Source: CAWAQA01 sp963784065 (GTDB lineage: Bacteria; Acidobacteriota; Vicinamibacteria; Vicinamibacterales; UBA2999). Taken from it: DNA of 64,000 nt. Below the pieces are notes generated by a model that made no database searches, was not told the DNA's origin, and saw only the letters and a list, made by a program, of their open reading frames with translations. Location of the stretch: the NCBI GenBank assembly GCA_963784065.1, contig CAWAQA010000003.1:620001-684000 (forward strand), given 5' to 3'. This document shows positions 30,348-40,400 of the stretch, in pieces. Numbering within the stretch: the stretch's first letter is position 1; every line of letters starts with the position of its first letter. The position numbers and the translations under genes are program-made.

Positions 30348-31457
30348 ATGGGTCCTAAAGCGTCCGCATCCTTTGTCGGCGATAGTCTGGCTATCCGCGC
30401 CGTCCGAGAGGAAGTACGGTATGCCGCCCGGTCGGACGCCAAAGTGCTCTTGACCGGCGACAGCGGCGTCGGCAAGGAGGTCGTGGCGCGCCTCGTCCAC
30501 GCGGAAAGCGGCCGCCGCACCACCGCATTCGTCGCCATGAATTGCGCCGGGGTGCCGGATTCGCTGCTCGAGTCCGAGCTGTTCGGCCACGCCCGCGGCA
30601 GTTTCACCGGGGCCTACAAGTCCAGGACGGGCCTGCTCGAGCAGGCCGACCGCGGCACCATCTTCATGGACGAAGTGGGCGAAATGAGCGCCCGGATGCA
30701 GACGCTGCTGCTCCGGTTCTTCGAAACGGGCGAAATCCAGCGCGTCGGCAGCGAGGGCCTGCAGCCGCGCGTGGACGCGCGCGTCATCGCGGCGACCAAC
30801 CGCAACCTCGTCGAGCGCATCAACGCCAACGAGTTCCGGGAGGATCTCTACTACCGGCTGAACGTCATCCACATCCGTGTGCCGGCGTTGCGCGAGCGCC
30901 GTGACGACATCCCGCTGCTGCTCTGCCACTTTCTTCGGCTCTACGCGGCGCAGTATCAGACCGTCGTCCCCCATCCGACGGGAGACGCGCTGACGCATGC
31001 GCTCGAGTACGACTGGCCTGGGAACGTGAGGGAGCTGAAGAACGTCGCCGAGCGCCTGATCGTGCGCGGCGCCGGCCCGGCGATCAACGGCGCGGCGATG
31101 TCGTCGGTCATGGCGCCGGGATCCAGCGTCCCGCCGAGGATCGTCGAGCCTGCGGACGTCGTGGTGGACGTGGCCAACACGCTCTACACGCGTGTCGTGC
31201 AGGATGGCGAATCGTTCTGGCAAGCGGTGTACGATCCGTTCATGGCCCGCGACATCACCCGCGGCGAGCTCCGCCGCGTCGTCAGCCGCGGCCTCGAGCA
31301 GACCCACGGCAACTGCAAGATGCTGGTCCGCCTGTTCAACATGGCGGAGGCCGACTACAAGCGGTTCCTGAACTTCCTCCACAAGCACGGCTGCAATCCG
31401 CGGTTCCAGCAGGCGCGCGCGCCGCTCGCGGAACGTGAGTCCGCCCGCATCGCCTGA
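30348..31457 (+). CDS. Sigma-54-dependent transcriptional activator without receiver domain
   Basis: This AAA+ enhancer-binding protein of 369 residues uses ATP to open sigma-54 promoters. It starts at ATG 30348 and enters the AAA+ domain at once (SFVGDSLAIRAV), with no receiver, GAF or PAS domain. Walker A is LTGDSGVGKEV. The sigma-54 contact loop is GSFTGA in place of GAFTGA. Walker B is IFMDEVGE, and ATNRNLVERI and REDLYYRLNVI match sensor regions. DWPGNVRELKN is the second helical region. After a less conserved stretch, the C-terminus has a Fis-like helix-turn-helix around QTHGNCKMLVRLFNMAEADY. The frame is intact, which is rare here. It diverges from the 75-residue and PEP-CTERM genes and is the obvious candidate regulator of their promoters. 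Confidence 0.9.
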   Translation: MGPKASASFVGDSLAIRAVREEVRYAARSDAKVLLTGDSGVGKEVVARLVHAESGRRTTAFVAMNCAGVPDSLLESELFGHARGSFTGAYKSRTGLLEQADRGTIFMDEVGEMSARMQTLLLRFFETGEIQRVGSEGLQPRVDARVIAATNRNLVERINANEFREDLYYRLNVIHIRVPALRERRDDIPLLLCHFLRLYAAQYQTVVPHPTGDALTHALEYDWPGNVRELKNVAERLIVRGAGPAINGAAMSSVMAPGSSVPPRIVEPADVVVDVANTLYTRVVQDGESFWQAVYDPFMARDITRGELRRVVSRGLEQTHGNCKMLVRLFNMAEADYKRFLNFLHKHGCNPRFQQARAPLAERESARIA

Positions 31458-31473
31458 TCCACGGTCGATCACG

Positions 31474-31602
31474 GGCCGGCTGCAGCCGGCCCGGTTACGT
31501 CGAATTTCGCAACCAGCGCGAAAAATTGCCGGCCGACCTGAAGGTCGGCCTCTACATGAACACAAAGAAGCGCTGTCTCTCTGCGTCTCTGTGGTTCGTG
31601 TA
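31474..31602. repeat. Partial copy of the dispersed hairpin-repeat element
   Basis: The gap between convergent genes holds a perfect 20-base palindrome of GGGCCGGCTG and CAGCCGGCCC (31474-31493). A hairpin GGCCGACCT/AGGTCGGCC (31532-31551) follows, then TCTCTCTGCGTCTCTGTGG (31578-31596). The second and third parts match the element at 1.3 and 27 kb. It may also serve to stop transcription from both sides, but no T-tract is present. Confidence 0.7.
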
Positions 31603-31618
31603 ACGAAGGGATGCCCCG

Positions 31619-32305
<687 letters not shown>

Positions 32306-32322
<17 letters not shown>

Positions 32323-34075
32323 GAGTCGCCAGAGGAAACGATACCTCGATCCGGGTGCCCTGGCCCGGATCCGACTCGACGACCACCTTCCCGCCCAGCA
32401 GGCGCACGCGTTCCCGGATCACCCATGGACCAAGGCGGGAATGCTCGAGGTCGGCCTGCGAGAACCGTCCGGCAAACGCAAACCCGCGGCCGTCGTCGTC
32501 GATGGAGAGCTGGCACGCGGCGTCATCGGCCGTGAGCCGCACGACGACATTGCGCGCGCCGCTGTGCTTCCTCACGTTCACCAGCGCCTCCTGCACGACG
32601 CGCGTGACCTCGCGGCAGGCGCGCGGCGGCAGGTCGAGGTGATCGAACGGCGTGATGAACCGCGCCGTGATCCCGGTATCGCGCTGGAAGCGCTGCACGA
32701 CATCCGCAATCGTGTCCATCAACAGCTCCGGCGGAAGCTCCAGCGGCGTGAGGCGCTGCATCATGTCGCGCAGGCTCACCGTCTCGTCGCGCAGGATGGT
32801 GCCGAGCCGGTTGAGCTCGCTCGCCAGCGCGCGTGACGTCTTCGCGGCCGGGACGCTCAGGGCGTGCAATTGGATCTGTACGCCGAGCACGCTTTGAATG
32901 ATCCCGTCGTGCAGCTCGCGCGCCACGCGCGCCCGCTCGTTGGCGGCGCTGCGCGAGCGCAGGCGGTGCAGCAGGTAGACGTTGTAGACCGCCGGCCCGA
33001 TGTGCCGCAGGATCCGCTGCCCGAATGCCATCGCGCTCTCGCGATTGCGATCGGCGACGGGATTGACCAGAAAGAGCCGGCCCTCGAGCTCTCCCGGCAT
33101 CTCGAAGCCGACCGCCATCAACCGGCGGAACGGGCCCACGGCCGCCAGCAACGGCTGCGGCAGCGTGCGCGGCCCCTCGTTGGTTCTCGATCCGTCGCGC
33201 GCCAGCGCCACGATATCGAGCCGCTCGCGCGGCGTGGTGCGGCGGACGGCGTACCAGGCCGCGGCCGCCGGCGCGAACATGTAGTGATCGAGGCTGTGCG
33301 AGCCGAGAGCCGTGATGCGCGGCACCGCCGTCGAGTCCTCGGTCTGCCGTCCCCCTTCCCACAGGGAGACCTTGCCGCTCGCGACCTCGCGAACCACGAG
33401 GAGCGCGCGGTCGGCGTCCGCGAGGCGGACCACCGCGTCGAAGACGACGGTCATCGTGTGCTTCAGGCCGAGTCGCAGCTCCACGCGACTGACGACCGAC
33501 GCCAGCGTCGCGGATTCGGTCCGCAGCTGCTTCTCGGCCTGCGCGATGTACGCCAGGAGAATGCCGGCCAGCAGGAGCAGGGTCGGTCCGACGATCAGCT
33601 CATTCAGGCTGCGCGCATCGGCGGGCCAGGCCGGGCCGAGGGACAGCGCGACGACGACGATGGCGGTGCCGATCGTTTCGCCGAAGCCCCAGCGCCGCGC
33701 CGCCGCGACCACGGCGAAGATGGCCAGCAGCCAGAACGGACTGCCCGCCTCGGTCACGAGCATCAGGGCAGCCGTGACCGCGAGGTCCACGATGTGCGTC
33801 AGGACCGTCACCGCAGCCGATTGCGCCAGCCGGAGACGGAGGATGCCAAACGCGACGACCGCGAAGACGGTATACGCGGCCAGCAGCAGATGGGCGAGGG
33901 ACGGCGGACCCGATTCGAACGTTGACGCGATGAACAGGGAGATCGCGAGGCACACGCGTGCTATCGCGAGCGTCCGTTCACCACGGTATCGCTCGTCTAC
34001 GGTCGCCGGGGGGTCAGCAGCACGGACGCCCAGCCAAGCCGAAGGCCGGAACGCACCCTCCACTTGAGGTAGCAT
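32306..34075 (-). CDS. NarL-type sensor histidine kinase (HisKA_3)
   Basis: This is a 589-residue membrane sensor kinase with an intact frame. ATG 34075 (MLPQVEGAF) is preferred; a GTG at 34138 would add 21 residues. Five or six hydrophobic segments follow (for example AYTVFAVVAFGILRL and LIVGPTLLLLAGILLAYIA), then a cytoplasmic GAF-like region (residues 200-370). The dimerisation and phospho-acceptor helix is ARVARELHDGIIQSVLG, where the His is phosphorylated. The ATPase has the N-box VVQEALVNVRKHS and the G-boxes DDDGRGFAF and LLGGKVVVESDPGQG. Its product phosphorylates the response regulator it overlaps. The signal is unknown. A perfect 10-base inverted repeat upstream (34129-34193) may control the operon. 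Confidence 0.9.
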
Positions 34076-34128
34076 AAGTTTGGCGAAAGTACCGCTGCCA
34101 GTTGCGGGAGCTTCGAGCCACCCCGACA

Positions 34129-34193
34129 GTATCTGCACAGAGAATTCATGTCAATGATGATCGTTCGAGTCAGGCTAAATACCGTGCAGATAC
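34129..34193. promoter_or_regulatory. Inverted repeat upstream of the kinase/regulator operon
   Basis: GTATCTGCAC (34129-34138) and its exact reverse complement GTGCAGATAC (34184-34193) lie 45 bases apart in the 304-base gap 34076-34379, just upstream of the sensor kinase. The segment is AT-richer than its surroundings. Spaced half-sites like these can bind a looping or dimeric regulator. Nothing else was recognised in this gap. Confidence 0.4.
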
Positions 34194-34379
34194 ACGAATA
34201 GTGTGCAAACTCGACCCTGACTTGGCCCACAAAGTTTGTAGTTGCAACGAAGAGTCGAGGTTAGAAGGGCGTCAACTCTGGCGTGGCGGTGTCAGGCCGC
34301 GCGGGGTGGTGAACTGACGAGGCAGCCGAGACCGCAGGCTGACGTTCGACACTCGGCGAGGCGGTCACAGGGACCCGGC

Positions 34380-35034
34380 CTACACCACCAGCCACACGCC
34401 GCCGACGACGATCGCGACGAGTGCAGCCGTGAGCAACATCAGCCGGTGCGCCGTGGCGCCGCGCGTCATGTGTGCGCCGGCCACGCCCGCCGCCGCGGCG
34501 AACGCCGTCATCGCGAACACGGTGCCGACGCCGAACGCCGCGATGTACGCCAGCGCCGCGCCGCGCGTGGGCAGCGCCAGCGCCGGCAGCACGCCGAAGA
34601 AGTGCGAGCTCCCGGCGATGCCGTGCAGCACGCCGAGGCAGAACGAGGCGTGCGCGTGGCCGAGGCCGCGCAGCCACCGCGGGCCGGCCTGCACGTGCAC
34701 GTGATCGTGCGCCACCGCGCCGTGGACGTGGGCCGCCGGCTGCACCCGGACGCTGCGGCGCAGCGCCCAGAAGCCGACGGCGATCAGCGCGGCGCCGACC
34801 AGCCGCTCGCTCCAGGCCGAGATCACGTCGATCGGCGGCAGCGCGTCGCGCAGCAGCACCGCGATGACGGCGACGACAACGACACCGGAGGCGTGGCCGA
34901 GGCCCCACGTCCAGCCGGCGATCCATCCGCGCGAGCGATCGGCGAGGGCGATGGGCGCGACCGCCGCCAGGTGGTCGGGGCCGGAGAGCACGTGGAAGAA
35001 ACCGGCCAGCAGCGCCGGTGATCACCGTCAGCAT
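34380..35034 (-). CDS. Nickel/cobalt permease-like (NicO/UreH-type) membrane protein
   Basis: This is a six-helix membrane protein of about 217 residues. ATG 35034 lies inside the end of the aldehyde dehydrogenase gene (ATGCTGA overlap). After one indel near 35017 the N-terminus reads ALLAGFFHVLSGPDHLAAVAP. The HxxxGPDH motif and the following APIALADRSRGWIAGWTWGL are typical of the NiCoT/RcnA/UreH superfamily. A His-rich loop (HVHGAVAHDHVHVQ) fits metal binding. A second HAxxxxCLGVLHGIAGSSHFF motif and further hydrophobic helices follow. It probably moves nickel, cobalt or a related metal, or is one of the UreH-like proteins of uncertain role. No metalloenzyme gene lies nearby. Confidence 0.75.
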
Positions 35035-36446
35035 TGGATTGCCTTGATCTGCAAGTATTCGTCGAGGCCGTACTTGCCGAATTCGCGGCCGATTCCCGAC
35101 CGCTTGTAGCCGCCGAACGGCGCCAGCGGGTTGAAGCGCGCGCCGTTGACGTCAACCTGCCCGGTGCGCATGCGGCGCGCGACGCGAAGGGCGCGGTCGC
35201 GATCCGCCGACCAGACGCCGCCGGCAAGGCCGTAGATCGTATCGTTGGCGATGGCGATCGCCTCGTCCTCGGTATCGTATGGGAGAATCGCCAGAACCGG
35301 GCCGAAGATTTCCTCGCGGGCGATGGTCATCGACGACTGGACGTCCGAGAAGATGGTCGGCTCGATGTAGTGGCCGCGCGCGAACGCCGCCGGCCGCTTG
35401 CCGCCGGCGACGAGGCGCGCGCCTTCCTGCACGCCGGCCTGGATGTAGCCTTCGACCCGCCGCCGCTGCGCATCCGAGATGAGCGGGCCCAGCTTGGCGT
35501 TCGGATCGAGCCGGGTCGCCGAGCTGGAGCCTGCCGATCGCCGCCGTTGCGATCTCGAGGACCTGCTCGAGCTGCGCGCGCGGCACCACCATCCGCGTCC
35601 ACGCGGAGCACGTCTGACCCGAGTTCAGCATCGCGTTGTTCACGCCGCCCGGAATCGCCTTCTCGAGCGGCGCATCGTCGAGCACGACGAAGGCCGACTT
35701 GCCGCCGAGCTCCAGCGTCACCTTCTTGATCGTCTCGGCCGCCAGCGCGGTCACGCGCCGGCCGGCGCGCACCGAGCCGGTGAAGCTGACCATGTCGATG
35801 CCCGGATGCTGCGCGATCGCTTCGCCCACGCCCGGCCCGTCGCCCTGGACGATGTTCAGCACGCCGGCGGGCAGGCCGATCTCCATGGCCGCTTCCGCGA
35901 GCAGGTAGCTGTTGAGCGGCGCCAGCTCCGAGGGCTTCAGCACCATGGTGCAGCCGGCGGCGATCGCCGGCGCCACCTTCGCCATGATCTGGTGCAGCGG
36001 AAAGTTCCACGGCGTGATCAGGCCGGCGACGCCGAACGGCTCGCGGACGACGAGCGAGTGGCCGATCTCTTCCTGGAACGAGGCGGTCTCGGCGAGCGTG
36101 CGCGAAGCTGCGCGTGACGGTGACCGGCGGCTTCGCCTGCACGGGCGTGGACATCGTGATCGGCATGCCGACTTCCTGGCTGATCGTCGTCGCCACGTCC
36201 GCCACGCGCGCCTCGAGCGCGTCGGCAAGCTTGTGCAGCCACGCCGCCCGCTCCGCCGGCGTCGTCAGCGCCCAGCCGCCGTCGAACGCCGCTCGCGCCG
36301 CACGCACGGCCCGATCGACGTCGTCAGCCGTGCCGCGAGCGACGCGGCCGATCACGTCTTCGGTGGACGCGGAGCGGACGTCGATTCTCGGTGTCGGAGG
36401 GGCGCTGCCACGCGCCGTCGATGTAGAAATGGTCGTGGATCGGCAT
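35028..36446 (-). CDS. NAD(P)-dependent aldehyde dehydrogenase (frameshifted)
   Basis: A cytosolic ALDH-superfamily enzyme of about 470 residues oxidises an aldehyde to the acid. ATG 36446 begins MPIHDHFYIDGAW. PWNFPLHQIMAKVAPAIAAG and KPSELAP shape the cofactor site. FTGSVRAG is the Gly motif, LELGGKSAFVVLDD carries the general-base Glu, and the catalytic Cys is in NSGQTCSAWTR. The C-terminal EEIFGPVLAILPYDTEDEAI and PFGGYKRSGIGREFG are family signatures. Breaks lie near 36390, 36105 and 35520. It follows a 3-hydroxyacyl-CoA dehydrogenase gene in the same direction and overlaps the permease gene, so an operon is likely. The substrate is unknown. Confidence 0.88.
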
Positions 36447-36537
36447 GTCGGCACAGCTGCACGGCTCAGCAGCGTCCGTCGAGACTCGGCAACGTCGCTC
36501 CGTTGCCACGGCTGACCCAGCTGCCTGCGCCTTGCAC

Positions 36538-37310
36538 TTACTTGGGCGCCATCCGAATGGCGCCGTCGAGGCGGATGACCTCGCCGTTGAGCATCTCGTT
36601 CTCGAAGATGTGCCGCACGAGCGCCGCGTATTCCTCGGGGCGGCCGAGCCGCGACGGGAACGGGACCTGCTGGGCCAGCGATTCCCGCGCCGCCTCCGGC
36701 AGGCCGGCCATGAGCGGCGTGTCGAACGTGCCCGGCGCGATGGTCATCACGCGGATGCCGACGCGCGCGAACTCGCGCGCGATCGGCAGCGTCATGGCGA
36801 CGACTGCCGCCCTTCGACGCGGAGTACGCCGCCTGCCCGATCTGGCCGTCGAAGGCCGACACCGACGCGGTGTTGACGATCACGCCGCGTTCGCCGCCGG
36901 CGTTCGGCTCGTTGCCGCCATCGCCGCGGCGGCGAGGCGGATCACGTTGAACGTGCCGATCAGGTTGATCTGGATGACGCGCGTGAAGTTGGCGAGCGGC
37001 TGCGATCCCGCCTTTCGGGAGCACGCGCTCGGCGACGCCGATGCCCGGCGGCGTTCACGGCCCCGTGCAGGCCGCCGAACTCGCGCACGGCCGCGTCCAC
37101 GGCGCGCTGCACGTCGGTCTCGCTCGTCACATCGGCGTTGACGAACCGCACCTGGGGCCCGAGCCGGGCGCGCCTTCGCCGCGCCCGTCTGTTCGTTGAC
37201 GTCGAGCGATGACGGCGCGCCCGCCGGCAGGCGACGATCGCGTCCACCGTCGCGCCGCCGAGGCCCGACGCTCCGCCCGTCACGAGAATGGTATGTCCCT
37301 CGAGGCGCAT
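36538..37310 (-). CDS. HSD10-like 3-hydroxyacyl-CoA dehydrogenase (short-chain dehydrogenase, frameshifted)
   Basis: This is a short-chain dehydrogenase of about 255 residues starting at ATG 37310 (MRLEGHTILVTGGASGLGGA, the TGxxxGxG NAD site). VRFVNADVTSETDVQ marks the adenine pocket, and GVIVNTASVSAFDGQIGQ with AAYSASKGG gives the catalytic Ser and YxxxK. MTLPIAREFARVGIRVMTIA, PFPSRLGRPEEYA and MLNGEVIRLDGAIRM closely follow type II 3-hydroxyacyl-CoA dehydrogenase (HSD17B10). It would oxidise 3-hydroxyacyl-CoA in fatty-acid or branched-chain breakdown. About five indels occur in the first half. Upstream is a long perfect hairpin. It is probably co-transcribed with the aldehyde dehydrogenase. 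Confidence 0.87.
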
Positions 37311-37344
37311 GGAAAGGATTGTAGCGGGTCTGCGATGGTCTCCG

Positions 37345-37457
37345 GTCAGGCGGGTCCGAAGGACCCGCCTGACGGAAGCGCGGAGCCCGGAGCCAGGAGC
37401 CCGAAGCCCGAAGGCCGAGCCCGGAGCCCGGAGCCCGAAGCCCGGAGCCCGGAGCCC
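37345..37457. repeat. Perfect 13-base hairpin and a seven-base minisatellite
   Basis: GTCAGGCGGGTCC and its exact complement flank a GAA loop (37345-37373); this is the hairpin of the dispersed element family. About ten units of CCCGGAG or CCCGAAG follow at 37379-37457. The tract lies between the giant gene and the dehydrogenase and is unlikely to code, although one frame stays open through it. Confidence 0.8.
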
Positions 37458-40400
37458 AAAAAAGAGCCGCCGTCGGCACCGCCACATACTGGCGCGTACC
37501 TGACGGCGGCCCGGTCCGCGTCCGCGAGGGGCGCGGACATCCTCCTGCACGGAAGGCGAATCTCTGCGCTGCATGGCGCACGGCGACGGCTCGCCCTGCC
37601 TCGACGCAATCGCGCGTCGTCCCGGTCGAGCCCGTTCAACCGGCGGCTCCACTCGTTCCAGTCCCAGTCACGCAAGTCATGCCACCAGTCGCGCCAGTCG
37701 TCCCAGTCGCGGCGACCCTCGATGTCGATGGTGACCTTGGCCTTGCTCGCTGTCGACCGTGCCGTCGTTGGCCACCCAGGTGAACCGGTCGTCGTCGTTG
37801 TGACCGTTCGACGATCCATGCGTGTAGGTGAACCTGCCCGTCGCCTGGTCAATCGTCACGTTGCCGCGCTCGGCGTCTCGAATCAGGCGGTAGCTGCACG
37901 ACGTCGCCGTCCACGTCGGTCGCCTGCAGGATTGCCCGTCACCGTCTCCCGTGGCGCGACCGACACCTCTGTGTCCTTCGCCATCGGGCGCGTCGTTCAC
38001 CGCGCTTGACGGTGATGGCTGACCGTGGCCACGTTGCTCTCGTGACGCCTTGTCGGACACCTTGAACGTGAAGCTGTCCTGGCCGTTGAAGTCGGCATTC
38101 GGCGTGTACGTGCACGCTCCGATCCCGAGCCGCTCAGCTTGCCGCGCGACGGACCGGACACGATGATCGAATTCAGCGAGTGCTCCGTCCGGAGTCCTTC
38201 GCCTTCAGCTCGATCTCCTCGCGCTCGTCCTCATTGACATTCACCGACTGGTCGAACGCCACGGGCACGTCGTTGATGTCCTTCACGACGCGTGATCGAG
38301 ACGGTGGCGACGTTGCTGTCGGCCGTGCCGTCGTTGGCCACGAACCTGAAGCTGTCGGTGCCGAGGAAGTTCTTCTTCGGCGTGTAGGAGAGCGCCGGCG
38401 CCGTTCCGCTCAGGGTGCCGTTGCGCGGACGCGGTCACGATGCGGTAGGTCAACGCGCTGCCCTCCGCGTCCTGCGCGCCAGGTGATGGCAATCGCCTTG
38501 TTCATCTCGGCCGTGACGCTCTGGCTGGTCGCCACCGGCGCGTCGTTCACCGGGCGGATGGTGATGGACACCCTCGCCGTGTTCGAGTCGGCGGCGCCGT
38601 CGCTGACGCGATACGTGAAGCTGTCACCGCCGTTGAAGCCGGCCGCCGGCACGTAGCTGAAGCTGCCGTTGCCATTCAAGGCGAGCGTGCCGTGGCTCGG
38701 TCCGCTCACCAGGATCGCCTGCAGCCCGCTGCTGTCGGCGTCGCTGTCGTTGCCCAGCACCCCCGGCGCCGCGACGACGAGCGTCGCGTCCTCGTCGGTG
38801 CTGTAGCTGTCGTCGGCGGCCGCGGGCGCGTCGTTCACCGCGTTGACGACGAAGGAGACGCGCGCCACGTTCGATTCGGCCGCGCCGTCGCTCGTCTTGT
38901 AGGTGAAGGCGTCCGCGCCGCTGAAGTTCGCCTCCGGCAGGTAGGTGAAGCTGCCGTCGGCGTTCAGCGTCAGCGTGCCGTTGGCGCGGCGCTCGTCACC
39001 AGGATCGCCTGGAGGGCCGCGCCGTCCCCGTCGGTGTCGTTGCCGAGGACGCTTCCCCGTGAGCGGCGCATCCTCGTTGCCCGTGAAGCTGTCGTCAGCC
39101 GCCACCGGCGCGTCGTTCACCGCCTTGACGGCGATGGCCACCGTCGCCACGTTGGAGTCGGCATCGCCGTCGGTCGCCCGATACGTGAAGCTGTCGGCGC
39201 CGTTGAAGTTCGCCGCCGGCTTGTAGCGGAAGCTGCCGTCGGCGTTGAGGGCGAGCGTGCCGTGGCTCGGCCCGCTCACCAGGGCCGCGGTCAGGGCCGC
39301 GCCGTCGGCGTCGGTGTCGTTACCGAGCACGCCGTTGGCCGGGACAATCAGCTCCGCGTCCTCATCGGTCGCGTAGCTGTCGTTGACCGCCACGGGCGCG
39401 TCGTTGACCGCGTTGACGGTGATGGAGACCGTCGCCACGTTGGACTCGGCGCCGCCGTCGCTCGCGCGATACGTGAAGCTGTCGGCGCCGCTGAAGTCCG
39501 CGGCCGGCTTGTAGCTGAAGCTGCCGTCGGCGTTCAGGCTCACGGTGCCGTGGCTCGGCCCGCTGACCAGCACCGTCGTCAGGCTGGCGCCCTCGCCGTC
39601 GGTGTCGTTGCCGAGCACGCCGTTGGCCGGGACGATCAGCTCCACGTCCTCGTCGGTCGCGTAGCTGTCGTTGACGCCACGGGCGCATCGTTGACCGCGT
39701 TGACGGTAATGGAGACCGTCGCCACATTGGACTCGGCGCCGCCGTCGCTCGCGCTGATACGTGAAGCTGTCACCTCCGCTGAAGTCGGCGGCCGGCTTGT
39801 AGCTGAAGCTGCCGTCGGCGTTCAGGCTCACGGTGCCGTGGCTCGGCCCGCTGACCAGCACTGTCGTCAGGCTGGCGCCGTCCGCGTCCGTGTCGTTGCC
39901 GAGGACGCCGTTGGCCGGGACAACCAGCTCCACGTCCTCATCGGTCGCGTAGCTGTCGTTGACCGCCACGGGCGCGTCGTTCACCGCGTTGACGGTGATG
40001 GAGACCGTCGCCACGTTGGACTCGCTGCCGCTGTCGGTCGCCTTGTAGGTGAAGCTGTCGGCGCCGTTGAAGCTGCCGTTCGGCACATACGTGAAGCTGC
40101 CGTCGGCGTTGAGCGCGACCGTGCCGTGGCTCGGCCCGGTGACGAGCGCGGCCTGCAGCGTGCCGTCCACGTCGCTGTCGTTGCCGAGGACGCCAGGGGC
40201 CGGCACGTTCAGAGGCATGTCCTCGTCGGTGCTGTAGCCGTCGTCGTTCGCCACCGGCGCATCGTTCACCGCGTCCACGGCGATGGTGACCGTGGCAAGG
40301 TTCGACACGTCCTCCCCGTCGGAGGCCCGATAGGTGAAGCTGTCGGTCCCGCTGAAATCGTGATTCGGCTTATACGTGAAGCCGCCGTCTTCGCTCAGCG

